A stretch of DNA of 64,000 bases, from the NCBI RefSeq assembly GCF_011602485.2, contig NZ_CP050022.2, positions 7,398,001 through 7,462,000 on the forward strand, read 5' to 3'. A program made the position numbers and the translations under genes. Each line of letters begins with the position of its first letter. The stretch's first letter is position 1. The DNA comes from Bradyrhizobium sp. 1(2017) (GTDB lineage Bacteria; Pseudomonadota; Alphaproteobacteria; Rhizobiales; Xanthobacteraceae). Below are positions 33,378 through 44,294 of this stretch, piece by piece. A model generated the notes under the pieces. That model worked only from the letters and a program-made list of their open reading frames with translations. It was not told the origin of the DNA and searched no databases.

Positions 33378-34142
33378 CTACGGAGGCGTTCCGCTTTGCC
33401 GCCGCCCTCGCACCCACACTGCAAAAGCGATCAACACGGCGCCTGCGAGCGTGAACCAGGTGATGGCGTATTGCAGGTGATCGTCTTTCAGGTGCACGTC
33501 GAGCGGACCGGGGCGCGGAATCCCGTTCTCGGGCACCGGCTGCTCGAGATCGACGTAGAACGGCGCAACCGTGCCCCAGCCGAGCGCGCTCGCGATGCCC
33601 GGGTGATCGCGCACGAACCAGAGCCGCTTGTCGCGGTTCTCCGTCGGCGTCAGCCAGCCCGGAAGCTCGGGAAAGCGGAGATAGCCGGTGAGCGCGACCG
33701 GCTGTCCCGTGACGAGCTTCTTCACCGCGCGGTCCTCGACGCTGCGATCCTGCATCGTGTTCTCGACGAAGCCGGCATCGATCACGACCATCTCGCCGCT
33801 CGGAAGCCGCGCCGGCAGGAACGCCCAGGTGCCGGGGCCGGAGGCGTCCTTGCGCACGGCCGAGCCGGAGGAATAGACCATCGCATCGGGCAGGGCTGCG
33901 TAGATTGCGGTGAAGCTGACGCGGCGGAATTCATCGCGGGCGGGATTCAGAGCCGCCCATTGCGACGACGGCGGCAGCGCGACGGGAGCCTTCGCCAGAC
34001 GCTCGGTCAGCGCCGCGATCAGCTCGTGCTTGGCTGTCCGGCGCTGCAATTGCCAGACGCCGAGCGCGACGAAGACGGCCGTCAGGAACAGCGTGAACAG
34101 CGCAAAGCCGGCCACGCGAGGCTTGCGTACGGTCCTGTTCAT
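33378..34142 (-). CDS. surf1: SURF1-family cytochrome oxidase assembly protein
   Basis: The 254-residue protein has the SURF1 layout: a membrane helix at about 12-32 (FALFTLFLTAVFVALGVWQLQRR), a periplasmic domain and a C-terminal helix (HLQYAITWFTLAGAVLIAFAVWV). The motif LGVWQLQRR just after the first helix is diagnostic. SURF1 helps insert haem a into subunit I of aa3 oxidases, and this gene is in the oxidase locus. Its start overlaps the DUF983 stop by four bases (ATGA), so the two are coupled. Confidence 0.95.
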   Translation of the reverse strand: MNRTVRKPRVAGFALFTLFLTAVFVALGVWQLQRRTAKHELIAALTERLAKAPVALPPSSQWAALNPARDEFRRVSFTAIYAALPDAMVYSSGSAVRKDASGPGTWAFLPARLPSGEMVVIDAGFVENTMQDRSVEDRAVKKLVTGQPVALTGYLRFPELPGWLTPTENRDKRLWFVRDHPGIASALGWGTVAPFYVDLEQPVPENGIPRPGPLDVHLKDDHLQYAITWFTLAGAVLIAFAVWVRGRRQSGTPP

Positions 34143-34540
34143 TTCGCGCGGTCGATGAGCCGGCCCGGGGCCGCCTTGTGATGGAATTGCAGCGCGATCA
34201 GCAGCGACTTCATCGCGCGCAGCGGCAGTAGCGTGGTGGCGAGGATCAGCGGCAGCCAGAGCACCGCATGCAGCCAGAACGGCGGTTGATACTTGACCTC
34301 GACAACGAGCGCGCAGCCGACCACGATCGCACCGGCCAGCATGATGATGAAGATCGCCGGGCCGTCGCCCGTATCGATGAAAGCGTAGTCGAGATCGCAG
34401 CGGTCGCAGCGAGGCGCGAGCGTCAGGAAGCCCGCATAGAGCTTGCCCTCGCCGCAGCGCGGGCATTTGCAGGCGAGTCCGCGCAGCGCGCTTTGCATGA
34501 CAGTGGTTTCGGACCCGGATGGGCCGGCGGCGTCGTTCAT
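34139..34540 (-). CDS. DUF983 protein, small zinc-ribbon membrane protein
   Basis: The 133-residue protein begins with two CxxC pairs (CKCPRCGEG and CDRCDLDY), a likely zinc ribbon. Two membrane helices follow (IFIIMLAGAIVVGCALVVEV, then AVLWLPLILATTLLPLRAMK). DUF983 proteins are regularly found beside ctaE and surf1 in alphaproteobacteria and probably assist oxidase assembly; the exact role is not known. The ATG at 34540 gives the complete ribbon. Confidence 0.88.
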   Translation of the reverse strand: MNDAAGPSGSETTVMQSALRGLACKCPRCGEGKLYAGFLTLAPRCDRCDLDYAFIDTGDGPAIFIIMLAGAIVVGCALVVEVKYQPPFWLHAVLWLPLILATTLLPLRAMKSLLIALQFHHKAAPGRLIDRAK

Positions 34541-34593
34541 GATGACAAACTCTATCACAGTTTCCGCCAATGCTTCCGGCGGCCGCAAAGCGA

Positions 34594-34617
34594 AAGGGCG
34601 GCCCTGCGGCCGCCCTT
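34594..34617 (-). terminator. Hairpin after ctaE, weak terminator or attenuator
   Basis: AAGGGCGGCC (34594-34603) and GGCCGCCCTT (34608-34617) form a 10-bp stem with a CTGC loop, 23 bases after the ctaE stop on the minus strand. Only three Ts follow, so read-through to DUF983 and surf1 at lowered level is plausible. Confidence 0.6.
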
Positions 34618-34640
34618 CCTGATGATCTGCTTCGCGAAGC

Positions 34641-35537
34641 TCAGTGCGCGCCGTGGGCCATGGTCTCGGCGCCGTGTCCCCAGACGTAGATGCAGAGGAA
34701 CAGGAACAGCCAGACCACGTCGACGAAGTGCCAGTACCAGGCGGCGAACTCGAAGCCGAGGTGCTGCTTCGGCGTGAAGTGGCCGGCATAGGCGCGGAAC
34801 AGGCAGACCAGCAGGAAGATGGTGCCGACCAGCACGTGGAAGCCATGGAAGCCGGTGGCCATGAAGAAGGTCGCGCCGTAGACATTGCCGCCGAAGGAGA
34901 ACGCCGCGTGGCTGTACTCATAGGCCTGCACGCAGGTGAAGAGCGCGCCCAGCACGACGGTGAGGATCAGGCCGTACTTCAGACCCTGGCGATCGTTCTC
35001 GAGCAGGGCGTGATGCGCCCAGGTCACCGTGGTGCCCGAGGTGAGCAGGATGAGCGTGTTCAGGAGCGGCAGGTGCCAGGGGTCGAAGGTCTCGATGCCC
35101 TTCGGCGGCCAGGTGCCGGGAACGGCGCAGGCGCCGGCCTGGGTGCCGAGGCCACAGCCGAACACCGCGTCGCGGGTGGCATGGACGGCATCGGCCGGAA
35201 ACAGCGCGGCGTTGAAATAGGCCCAGAACCAGGCCACGAAGAACATCACCTCCGAGGCGATGAACAGGATCATGCCGTAACGGTGATGCAACTGCACGAC
35301 GCGGGTGTGGTCGCCCTTGTACTGGGCTTCCTTGATCACGTCGGCCCACCAGCTCGCCATGGTGTAGAGCACGCCGACGGTGCCGACGCCGAACACGATC
35401 GGCGCGGCCGAGAACATGTGGTGCATCCAGGCGATCGCGCCGACCGCCATGATGAAGGCCGAGAGCGAGCCGACGGCCGGCCACGGAGAGGGATCGACCA
35501 GATGGTAGTCGTGATGCTTGGTGTGCGCCGTTGCCAT
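34641..35537 (-). CDS. ctaE: Cytochrome c oxidase subunit III
   Basis: This 298-residue protein has seven membrane helices. The N-terminus is [15 protein letters not shown] ([17 protein letters not shown]), followed by a helix pair and the [18 protein letters not shown] segment. The C-terminal helices contain [14 protein letters not shown] and [19 protein letters not shown], standard for subunit III of aa3 oxidases. It binds lipid and protects proton uptake into subunit I. ATG 35537 is preferred over an in-frame start six codons upstream because the family N-terminus starts there. Confidence 0.97.
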   Translation of the reverse strand: MATAHTKHHDYHLVDPSPWPAVGSLSAFIMAVGAIAWMHHMFSAAPIVFGVGTVGVLYTMASWWADVIKEAQYKGDHTRVVQLHHRYGMILFIASEVMFFVAWFWAYFNAALFPADAVHATRDAVFGCGLGTQAGACAVPGTWPPKGIETFDPWHLPLLNTLILLTSGTTVTWAHHALLENDRQGLKYGLILTVVLGALFTCVQAYEYSHAAFSFGGNVYGATFFMATGFHGFHVLVGTIFLLVCLFRAYAGHFTPKQHLGFEFAAWYWHFVDVVWLFLFLCIYVWGHGAETMAHGAH

Positions 35538-35615
35538 TGCGGTCTCTCTCCTCAATCCCGTGCCTGTGAGGCACTTATCCCCTTGCGTCCAACCGTCCGG
35601 GCGTGAGCCCGGCGA

Positions 35616-36269
35616 TCAGAGATTTCCCTTGCGTTTGTCGTCCTCGCCCGATGCCAGCGGCTTCACCACGGGATCCTTCACCGGATAGAAGGTGTAGGAC
35701 AGCGTGATCGTGTTCAGCCCGTCGTTCTCGTGATCGTCGGCGATCGACGGATCGACGTAGAACACGACCGGCATCTCACGCTTTTCGCCCGGCGCCATGG
35801 TCTGCTCGGTGAAGCAGAAGCAGTTGATCTTCTGGAAGTACGACCCGACCGTCAGCGGCGCGACGTTATAGGCGGCCTGGCCTGATGTGGTCCGCGCAGC
35901 CTGGTTGGTCACGGTGTAGTAGACGGTCGTGACCTGACCGATATTGACCTCGATCTCGTTCTGCTCCGGCTCGAACTTCCAGGGCAGGCCGGGCGCGATG
36001 TTGGAATCGAAGCGCACCGAGATCTTGCGCGCGATCGGGCCGGTGGCTGGTGCCGACGTCGCGACCTGGGTCGTGCCGTTGAAGCCGGTGGCGCGGCAGA
36101 ACCAATTGTAGAACGGCACCGCCGCGTAGGACGCGCCGACCATCAGCGCCACCACGCCGCCGCAGATGGAAGCGACCACCACATCGCGACCCAGCCCGCG
36201 GCCCTTGGCCGACTGACGATTGGCCGGCTTGGCGCTGACGTCCCGCGATATGGTCGGCTCGTGATCCAT
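35616..36269 (-). CDS. ctaG: Cytochrome c oxidase assembly protein CtaG (Cox11)
   Basis: The 217-residue protein has one membrane helix at about 30-50 ([30 protein letters not shown]) and a periplasmic immunoglobulin-like domain with the copper-binding motif INCFCFTEQ. It delivers copper to the CuB site of subunit I. It lies 5 bases after the small membrane protein gene and 78 bases before ctaE, in the usual oxidase order. Confidence 0.96.
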   Translation of the reverse strand: MDHEPTISRDVSAKPANRQSAKGRGLGRDVVVASICGGVVALMVGASYAAVPFYNWFCRATGFNGTTQVATSAPATGPIARKISVRFDSNIAPGLPWKFEPEQNEIEVNIGQVTTVYYTVTNQAARTTSGQAAYNVAPLTVGSYFQKINCFCFTEQTMAPGEKREMPVVFYVDPSIADDHENDGLNTITLSYTFYPVKDPVVKPLASGEDDKRKGNL

Positions 36270-36274
36270 GTTTC

Positions 36275-36439
36275 CTACATCGGCCGGACTAGCACCGCCG
36301 GTCCCTTGACCATGGTGACGGCGAAGAACAGCAGCACGAGCACGCCGAGCGCCAATGCAATGGCGACGGAGCGCTGACGACGGCTCCTCTTTTGCGCCTC
36401 GGTGAGGACGATTCCATCTGGCTCGGGTTTGTCGGCCAT
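36275..36439 (-). CDS. Small membrane protein in the oxidase operon (CoxF-like)
   Basis: The 54-residue protein has a charged N-terminus ([21 protein letters not shown]), then one helix ([20 protein letters not shown]) and a short tail. Its position between ctaB and ctaG is that of the small coxF-like gene in rhizobial oxidase operons. It starts at ATG 36439, 7 bases after the ctaB stop. The role is likely in assembly or stability; no catalytic residues are visible. Confidence 0.8.
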   Translation of the reverse strand: MADKPEPDGIVLTEAQKRSRRQRSVAIALALGVLVLLFFAVTMVKGPAVLVRPM

Positions 36440-36446
36440 CCCTGCC

Positions 36447-37391
36447 TCATGCGCCCCATGCCATCGGAGCAAGCGCCCGGAACACGACCTCGGCCAGCAG
36501 AGTCGCGAACAGCGCGAACAGATAAAGGATGGAGAAGGCAAACAGCTTGCGGGTCGCACGCAGCGACTGGCTGCGCTCGCGGCGCACATAGACGTTGATC
36601 GCGAGCACCAGCATGCCCGCGCCGAGGATCAGCGAGACGATGCCATAGACGGCATCGAAATAGCCGAGCGCCCAGGGCGCGGCGGCGACCGCGATCAACA
36701 CGATGGTATAGAGCAGGATCTGGAGTCGCGTCGCATCTGGACCAGCGACGTTGGGCAGCATCGGAATGCCGGCGCGGGCATAGTCGTCGGAGCGGAACAG
36801 CGCCAGCGCCCAGAAGTGCGGCGGCGTCCAGAAGAAGATGATGGCGAACAGCAAAAGCGGCTCGACGTCGACCGTGCCTGTCACCGCGGCCCAGGCCACC
36901 ACCGGCGGCAGCGCGCCGGCGGCGCCGCCGATCACGATGTTCTGCGCAGTCCAGCGCTTCAGCCACATCGTGTAGATCACGACGTAGAAGAAGATGGTGA
37001 AGGCGAGCAGCGCGCCCGCGATCCAGTTGACGAGGATGCCGAGCGTCATCACCGAGAAGAAGGCGAGCGTCAGGCCGAATGCCATCGCCTCGCCGCGGGT
37101 GATGCGGCCGCGCGGAATCGGCCGGTTCGCGGTGCGCGACATCTTGGCGTCGATGTCGCCCTCGAGCGCCATGTTGAGCGCGCCGGAGGCGCCCGCACCG
37201 ACCGCGATGCAGAGCAGCGAGGTGATCGCCAGCACCCAGTGGAAATTCCCGGGCGCCATCGCCATCCCGACCAGTGCGGTGAAGATCACCAGCGACATCA
37301 CTCGCGGCTTGAGCAGCGCGATGTAATCGCCGACCTCCGCTTCGGAGATGCGGGGATTGATGTCGATGGCGTTGTGGTCGAGGACGGACAC
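36447..37391 (-). CDS. ctaB: Protohaem IX farnesyltransferase (haem O synthase)
   Basis: The 314-residue UbiA-family membrane enzyme attaches farnesyl to haem B, giving haem O, the precursor of haem A for the aa3 oxidase. It has about nine helices, the prenyl-diphosphate-binding [19 protein letters not shown] loop (the first Asp-rich motif) and [13 protein letters not shown]. It follows ctaD in the operon, with a large hairpin between them, and precedes the small membrane protein and ctaG. Confidence 0.96.
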   Translation of the reverse strand: MSVLDHNAIDINPRISEAEVGDYIALLKPRVMSLVIFTALVGMAMAPGNFHWVLAITSLLCIAVGAGASGALNMALEGDIDAKMSRTANRPIPRGRITRGEAMAFGLTLAFFSVMTLGILVNWIAGALLAFTIFFYVVIYTMWLKRWTAQNIVIGGAAGALPPVVAWAAVTGTVDVEPLLLFAIIFFWTPPHFWALALFRSDDYARAGIPMLPNVAGPDATRLQILLYTIVLIAVAAAPWALGYFDAVYGIVSLILGAGMLVLAINVYVRRERSQSLRATRKLFAFSILYLFALFATLLAEVVFRALAPMAWGA

Positions 37392-37417
37392 TTAATTCAA
37401 CTCGCTTCGTGATAGAT

Positions 37418-37444
37418 CCGCGGCGCCCGTCACGGGCGCCGCGG
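37418..37444 (-). terminator. Strong stem-loop between ctaD and ctaB
   Basis: CCGCGGCGCCCG and CGGGCGCCGCGG form a 12-bp perfect stem (37418-37429 with 37433-37444) with a TCA loop, 8 bases after the ctaD stop. No T tract follows, so an RNA-processing or partial-termination element that sets the ctaD-to-ctaB ratio is more likely than a full stop. Confidence 0.55.
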
Positions 37445-37452
37445 CTGATGGC

Positions 37453-39165
<1,713 letters not shown>

Positions 39166-40005
39166 TTACTGCGTCGGGCCGGCCGCGGAGGCGTAGGTGC
39201 TGGTGCCGCCGCTCGCAAACTTCTTCTTCGCCGTCTCGACCCAGGAGGCGAACTCCTGGTCGTCGACCACGCGGATCGCGATCGGCATGAAGGCATGATC
39301 CTTGCCGCACAATTCCGAGCACTGGCCGTAATACATGCCGGTCTTGGTGGCCTTGAACCAAGTCTCGTTCAGCCGACCCGGAATGGCGTCGATCTTGACG
39401 CCGAAAGCCGGCAGCGCGAAGGCGTGGATGACGTCCGCGCCCGTGACCTGGACCCGAACCACCTTGTTGACCGGCACCACCATCTCGTTGTCGACGCCGA
39501 GCAGGCGGGGCTGCTTGTCCTGGGCCATCAGCGAGTCGAACTCGAACTTGCCGTTGTCAGGATAGGCATAGGACCAGTACCACTGCTTGCCCGTCGCCTT
39601 GATGGTCAGGTCCGCCTTGGGGATGTCGAGCTCGAGGAACAGCAGGCGGAACGACGGCACCGCGATGCCGACCAGAATCAGCACCGGAACCAGGGTCCAC
39701 ACCACCTCGATCAGCGTGTGGTGGGTGGTCCGCGACGGCACCGGATTGGCCTTCGCATTGAACTTGACGACCACGATCACGAGCAGCGCGAGAACGAACA
39801 GCGTGATCAGGGTGATCAGCACGAACAGGAAGTTGTGGAACCAGACGATGTTGTCCATCACCGGCGAGCCGGACTCCTGAAGCGTCCACTCCCAAGGCCT
39901 GGGTTGCCCGAGCTCCGCGGAGGCCACGCCGCCCGTCGCCAGCGTCAGACCCGCCACGGCCAATCCCAGCAACTGCCGGCCCATCCGGCCCATCGACATC
40001 CTCAT
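39166..40005 (-). CDS. ctaC: Cytochrome c oxidase subunit II
   Basis: This 279-residue protein has a signal sequence, two membrane helices (about 55-77 and 95-115) and a periplasmic cupredoxin domain carrying the CuA centre: YYGQCSELCGKDHAFMP, with the earlier ligand His in VIHAFALPAFG. An aromatic WYWSYAYPD patch carries electrons from cytochrome c. There is no C-terminal haem. It is the first gene of the oxidase operon on the minus strand, 87 bases before ctaD. Confidence 0.97.
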   Translation of the reverse strand: MRMSMGRMGRQLLGLAVAGLTLATGGVASAELGQPRPWEWTLQESGSPVMDNIVWFHNFLFVLITLITLFVLALLVIVVVKFNAKANPVPSRTTHHTLIEVVWTLVPVLILVGIAVPSFRLLFLELDIPKADLTIKATGKQWYWSYAYPDNGKFEFDSLMAQDKQPRLLGVDNEMVVPVNKVVRVQVTGADVIHAFALPAFGVKIDAIPGRLNETWFKATKTGMYYGQCSELCGKDHAFMPIAIRVVDDQEFASWVETAKKKFASGGTSTYASAAGPTQ

Positions 40006-40454
40006 GCCGTTCGCGCTCCCCTTACGAAATCACCCCAAGTGCATTCCCCTGATTTTGCGGGAAACGCTTATTCGATCCGCCCCTCTGACAAACCGCCGCG
40101 CAAGAATACCTCTAAGAGGGACTGGGGCCAGATCGCTAGAACGCCGAAATCAAGCCTCTCAAACCATAATTCTTGATCTATCGCAATGCAGTCTTGGGGC
40201 TCATCTGCCCGGCATCACCCGCAAGATATTTCCTAGTAACATCAGACAAAAATACCGTTCCCCGGCATGCTGCGGCTTGACAGCGGAATTGCCCGCGGTA
40301 GGCACTGGCAGACAGCCGCGCAGGAACCTGATTCGTGCGGGCGACGGTGATGCGCGGCGGCGCGGAATTTGCTTGGGAATTGCCTTCAAGACGCCGTCAT
40401 TCCCGTATCAGTCCGCCAGGTGCGAGCGACCCAGCGAGCAGAGGGACCGACCCG
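40006..40454. other. Divergent promoter region between ctaC and the IalB-like gene
   Basis: These 449 bases separate the oxidase operon (minus) from the plus-strand IalB-like gene. They contain AT-rich patches around 40160-40190 and 40225-40260, likely promoters. Open frames of 60-90 codons cross the region but have no ribosome binding site or recognisable product. One FixK-like dyad lies at 40173-40186. Confidence 0.5.
40173..40186. promoter_or_regulatory. Possible FixK-type site upstream of ctaC
   Basis: TTGATCTATCGCAA fits the relaxed FixK consensus TTG(A/C)-N6-(T/G)CAA but lacks the outer dyad of the hemA box. It is 168 bases upstream of the ctaC start, so its role, if any, could be repression or long-range control. 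Confidence 0.3.
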
Positions 40455-40988
40455 ATGGGGCTTTCGAGATGCATGGCAAGGCGGACTGGCGGCCCCAGGA
40501 TGCTGGCCGCCCTGCTGGCGGCGATCGCCGTCCTGGCGCTGCCCGGCCTTGCCCATGCGCAGGGCGCGGTGCGCTCGGTTCATGGCGACTGGCAGATCCG
40601 CTGTGACACCCCGCCGGGCGCCCAGAGCGAGCAATGCGCCCTGATCCAGAGCGTGGTGGCGGAGGACCGCTCCAATGCCGGCCTGACCGTGATCGTGCTC
40701 AAGACCGCCGACCAGAAGAGCCGCCTGATGCGGGTGGTCGCTCCCCTCGGCGTGCTCCTGCCCTCCGGGCTGGGCCTCAAGCTCGACAACCAGGACGTCG
40801 GTCGCGCCGGCTTCGTTCGCTGCCTGCCCAACGGCTGCGTTGCCGAGGTCGTGATGGACGACAAGCTGCTCGGCCAGCTCCGCAACGCCAAGACCGCGAC
40901 CTTCATCATCTTCGAGACCCCGGAAGAAGGCATCGGCTTCCCGCTCAGCCTGAACGGGCTCGGCGAGGGCTATGACAAGCTGCCCTAG
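40455..40988 (+). CDS. IalB-family (invasion-associated locus B-like) periplasmic protein
   Basis: The 177-residue protein has a signal peptide ending about residue 36 (LLAAIAVLALPGLAHAQ). A domain of the IalB family follows: WQIRCDTPPGAQSEQCALIQ near the start, then a disulphide pair in RAGFVRCLPNGCVAEV, then PLSLNGLGEGYDKLP at the end. The family was named for Bartonella invasion but is common in non-pathogens, where its role is unclear. Starts at ATG 40473 or 40500 are alternatives. The gene is divergent from ctaC. Confidence 0.85.
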   Translation: MGLSRCMARRTGGPRMLAALLAAIAVLALPGLAHAQGAVRSVHGDWQIRCDTPPGAQSEQCALIQSVVAEDRSNAGLTVIVLKTADQKSRLMRVVAPLGVLLPSGLGLKLDNQDVGRAGFVRCLPNGCVAEVVMDDKLLGQLRNAKTATFIIFETPEEGIGFPLSLNGLGEGYDKLP

Positions 40989-41104
40989 GGCAGTCACTGC
41001 GGGTGAGCGATCCCTATTGTTTCCGTAATGTGAGGCCTGGCGCCCTCGCGGAACCGGTCCGAAACCATTATCTTGCCCTACATCTTCCGACAATGGACGG
41101 ACGC

Positions 41105-42532
41105 ATGACCAACCCTGCCACAACCTCCCTGCTCGACCGCGCCAATCTCGATCGCGACCAGGTTCGCAACGAGGTCGCGCGCGGGCTCGCCGGTGCCGAC
41201 GACGGCGAGCTGTTCCTGGAATACAGCCAGACCGAAGCGCTGATGTTCGACAATGGGCGGTTGAAGCAGGCGACCTACGACACCTCGCAGGGTTTTGGCC
41301 TGCGCGCCGTCAAGGACGATGCGGTCGGCTATGCGCATTCCTCCGACGTCTCGCTGCCGGCGCTGATCCGCGCCGCCGATGCCGTCGCGGCCGTGCGCGG
41401 CGGCTATTCCGGCAGCTTTGCCGCCGCGCCGGCGCATACCAATGTGCGGCTCTATAGTGACGACAATCCGCTCGACGCGCCGGGCTTCGAGACCAAGGTC
41501 AAGCTGCTCGCCGAGATCGACGCCTACTTGCGCGACAAGGATCCGCGGGTGCGGCAGGTCAGCGTCAGCCTGGGCGCGACCTGGCAGGTGGTCGAGATCC
41601 TGCGGCCGGACGGCGAGAGCTATCGCGACATCCGCCCGCTCGTGCGCGTCAACGTCTCCGTCGTCGCCGGCCAGGGCGATCGCCAGGAGAGCGGCAGCAA
41701 GGGCTATGGCGGCCGCGCCGGCTATGCCGAATTCATCGAAAGCAAGAACTGGCGCGACGCCGCCGACGGCGCGCTGCGCGAGGCCCTGGTCAATCTGGAA
41801 TCGATCCCGGCGCCCGCCGGCGAGATGGATGTGGTGCTCGGGGCCGGCTGGCCCGGTGTGATGCTGCATGAAGCGGTCGGCCATGGCCTCGAGGGTGACT
41901 TCAACCGCAAGAAAACGTCTGCGTTCGCCGGCCTGATGGGCCAGCAGGTCGCGGCCAAGGGCGTCACCGTCGTCGACGACGGCACCATTGCCTCGCGGCG
42001 CGGCTCGCTGTCGATCGACGACGAGGGCACCCCGACCAACCGCACCGTGCTGATCGAGGACGGCATCCTGGTCGGCTACATGCAGGACCGCCAGAATGCG
42101 CGCTTGATGAACATGAAACCGACCGGCAACGGCCGCCGCCAGGGCTATGCCCATGTGCCGATGCCGCGCATGACCAACACCTACATGCTCGCGGGCGACC
42201 GCGATCCCGCCGAGATCCTCGCTTCGGTGAAGAACGGTGTCTTCGCTGCGAATTTCGGTGGCGGCCAGGTCGACATCACCTCGGGCAAATACGTGTTCCA
42301 GTGCACCGAGGCCTACAAGATCGAGAACGGCAAGCTGGGCGCACCCTTGAAGGGCGCCATGCTGATCGGCAACGGGCCGACCGACCTGCATCGCATCCGC
42401 ATGATCGGCAACGACCTCGCGCTCGACACCGGCATCGGAACCTGCGGCAAGAACGGCCAGGGCGTGCCTGTCGGCGTCGGCCAGCCGTCGCTTCTGATGG
42501 AACGCATTACAGTGGGTGGAACGGGCGCATGA
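41105..42532 (+). CDS. tldD: Metalloprotease TldD
   Basis: The 475-residue protein is the TldD subunit of the TldD/TldE peptidase. The zinc motif is HEAVGHGLEGDF (H255-x3-H259 type) and a later CGKNGQGVPVGVGQPS marks the C-terminal region. With TldE it trims unfolded peptides, as in microcin B17 and CcdA processing. No tldE (pmbA) gene is near. ATG 41105 is chosen; ATG 41093 would add four residues. The stop overlaps the lepB start (ATGA). Confidence 0.95.
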   Translation: MTNPATTSLLDRANLDRDQVRNEVARGLAGADDGELFLEYSQTEALMFDNGRLKQATYDTSQGFGLRAVKDDAVGYAHSSDVSLPALIRAADAVAAVRGGYSGSFAAAPAHTNVRLYSDDNPLDAPGFETKVKLLAEIDAYLRDKDPRVRQVSVSLGATWQVVEILRPDGESYRDIRPLVRVNVSVVAGQGDRQESGSKGYGGRAGYAEFIESKNWRDAADGALREALVNLESIPAPAGEMDVVLGAGWPGVMLHEAVGHGLEGDFNRKKTSAFAGLMGQQVAAKGVTVVDDGTIASRRGSLSIDDEGTPTNRTVLIEDGILVGYMQDRQNARLMNMKPTGNGRRQGYAHVPMPRMTNTYMLAGDRDPAEILASVKNGVFAANFGGGQVDITSGKYVFQCTEAYKIENGKLGAPLKGAMLIGNGPTDLHRIRMIGNDLALDTGIGTCGKNGQGVPVGVGQPSLLMERITVGGTGA

Positions 42533-43308
42533 GCGTGGAAGAAAAGGCAACTGTCACCACCAAGCGGAAGAGCAGCGGGTGGGCCGGGCAGCTGATGCAG
42601 CTCGCCGGCATCGTCGCCGCCGTCTTCATTGCCAAGGGCGCGCTCGCCGAGCCGTTCTACGTGCCGTCGGGCTCGATGGAGCCGACGCTGCTGATCGGCG
42701 ATGCGCTGCTCGCCTCGAAATTCCCCTATGGCTACGGCACCTCGTCGCTGCCGATCCAGATCAACCTGCCGGAGACCGGCCGCGTCTTCGCGGAGACGCC
42801 GAAGCTCGGCGACGTCGTCGTGTTCCGCTGGCCCGGCGATCGCTCGCAGGCCTGGGTCAAGCGCGTCGTGGGTCTGCCCGGCGACCGCATCCAGATGCGG
42901 CAGGGCCAGCTCTTCATCAATGACCGCCCCGCCGAGCTCAAGCCCGACGGCGTCGGCGCGGCCGAGGACGACAATGGCGGCAGCGAGCCCGCCTACCGCT
43001 ATGTCGAGACGCTGCCGAATGGCGTCTCGCACCTGATCTTCAAGATGCGCGAGAACGGCCCGCTCGACAATACGCCGGAGGTCACGGTGCCGCCGGGCCA
43101 TCTCTTCGTGCTGGGCGACAACCGCGACAATTCCGCCGACAGCCGCGTGCCGCTGCGCTCCGGCGGCGTCGGCCTGCTGCCGATTGACAATCTGGTCGGC
43201 CGCGCGGACGCCGTGCTCGGCTCCTGGGATCTCGGCATTCGCGGCCAGCCGGTGTGGACCTGGCTCTCCGGCTTCAGGCTCGCGCGGTTCTTCACCGCCG
43301 TGCATTGA
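42529..43308 (+). CDS. lepB: Signal peptidase I
   Basis: The 259-residue membrane protease removes signal peptides of exported proteins. The N-terminal helix at about 20-40 anchors it. The catalytic Ser is S49 in VPSGSMEPTL and the base Lys is K111 in WVKRVVGLPGDRI. LGDNRDNSADSR is the conserved box E, and the C-terminal end is short. Only one membrane segment is seen, as in many alphaproteobacteria. Translation is coupled to tldD through a four-base overlap. Confidence 0.95.
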   Translation: MSVEEKATVTTKRKSSGWAGQLMQLAGIVAAVFIAKGALAEPFYVPSGSMEPTLLIGDALLASKFPYGYGTSSLPIQINLPETGRVFAETPKLGDVVVFRWPGDRSQAWVKRVVGLPGDRIQMRQGQLFINDRPAELKPDGVGAAEDDNGGSEPAYRYVETLPNGVSHLIFKMRENGPLDNTPEVTVPPGHLFVLGDNRDNSADSRVPLRSGGVGLLPIDNLVGRADAVLGSWDLGIRGQPVWTWLSGFRLARFFTAVH

Positions 43309-43331
43309 ACCGATCCCAAGGTCTTGATCAA

Positions 43332-43673
43332 ATGACCTTCGACGACGTCAGAAAATTTGCGCTGACGTGGCCGGAGGTCGAGGTCGGCACCTCCTACGGC
43401 ACGCCCGCGCTGAAAGTGCGCAAGAAGATGCTGGCGCGTCTGAAGGAAGACGGCGACAGCATGGTGATGCCTGATGTCCCGATCGACGAGCGCACGATGC
43501 TGATCGAGAGCCAGCCCAAGATCTTCTATTTCACCGATCATTACGCCGATTATCCGATCGTGCTGATCCGGCTGTCCAAGGCGAAACGCGCAATCGTCGA
43601 GCCTCTTCTGCGGCGGCGCTGGCGCGGCCTCGCCTCGAAGGCGGCGCGTGCGGCGTTCGACGCCAGCCTGTAG
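43332..43673 (+). CDS. MmcQ/YjbR-family protein
   Basis: The 113-residue protein shows the YjbR fold: FDDVRKFALTWPEVEVGTSYGTPALKVRKKMLARL at the start, then DERTMLIESQPKIFYFTDHYADYP, then a basic C-terminal helix (LLRRRWRG). Family structures resemble DNA-binding domains, but a function has not been shown. The gene lies 23 bases after lepB and 12 before the next gene, so a common transcript is likely. Confidence 0.85.
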   Translation: MTFDDVRKFALTWPEVEVGTSYGTPALKVRKKMLARLKEDGDSMVMPDVPIDERTMLIESQPKIFYFTDHYADYPIVLIRLSKAKRAIVEPLLRRRWRGLASKAARAAFDASL

Positions 43674-43685
43674 GTCGTGGCCGCG

Positions 43686-44252
43686 ATGGATCGCGATCGC
43701 TTCCGCGCACTTGCGCTCGAGAATCCGGTCAATGTAGCGATTATCGAGGAGCTCCATCGTCTGGGGCTGCCGGATGCGTGGCTGGTTGCGGGATGCCTGG
43801 TGCAGACGGTGTGGAACGTGATCACCAAGCGCGCGATCGACCATGGCATTTCCGACTATGACATCTTCTATTTCGATCCTGATACCTCCTGGGAGGCGGA
43901 GGACGCGGTGATCCGCACGCTGCAGGCGCGGCTCGACCATCTCGGCGCCAAGATCGAGATCCGCAACCAGGCGCGCGTGCATCTGTGGTACCCCGACAAG
44001 CATGGCCTGCCCTATCCACCGTTGACGCGCTCGACCGACGGCATCGACCGCTTCCTCACCGAGAATACGCAACTGGGCATCCGACCTGCCGATGGTGATT
44101 TCGAGGTCTATGCGCCGCATGGGTTCGACGACGTCGCGAGACTGATCGTGCGGCCAAACCGGGCCGTGAACTTTTCCGCCATCAATTACGAGGCGAAAGC
44201 TGCGCGATGGAAGGCGCTGTGGCCGGAGATCACGGTGATTGCAGCGGAGTGA
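43686..44252 (+). CDS. Nucleotidyltransferase-like protein (DUF925 / NTP_transf_6)
   Basis: The 188-residue protein fits the NTP_transf_6 family: a helix-rich start, then AWLVAGCLVQTVWNVI, and the metal-binding DYDIFYFDPD, an Asp-x-Asp-like pair. HLWYPDKHGLPYPPLTRSTDGID is conserved in the family, and the C-terminus is APHGFDDVARLIVRPN. The family has the polymerase-beta nucleotidyltransferase fold but an unknown substrate. ATG 43686 is preferred over GTG 43677 (three more residues). Confidence 0.85.
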   Translation: MDRDRFRALALENPVNVAIIEELHRLGLPDAWLVAGCLVQTVWNVITKRAIDHGISDYDIFYFDPDTSWEAEDAVIRTLQARLDHLGAKIEIRNQARVHLWYPDKHGLPYPPLTRSTDGIDRFLTENTQLGIRPADGDFEVYAPHGFDDVARLIVRPNRAVNFSAINYEAKAARWKALWPEITVIAAE

Positions 44253-44294
44253 CCCGCTGCTCCATCCGCCTCGTCATTGCGATAGCTTCCTTGC

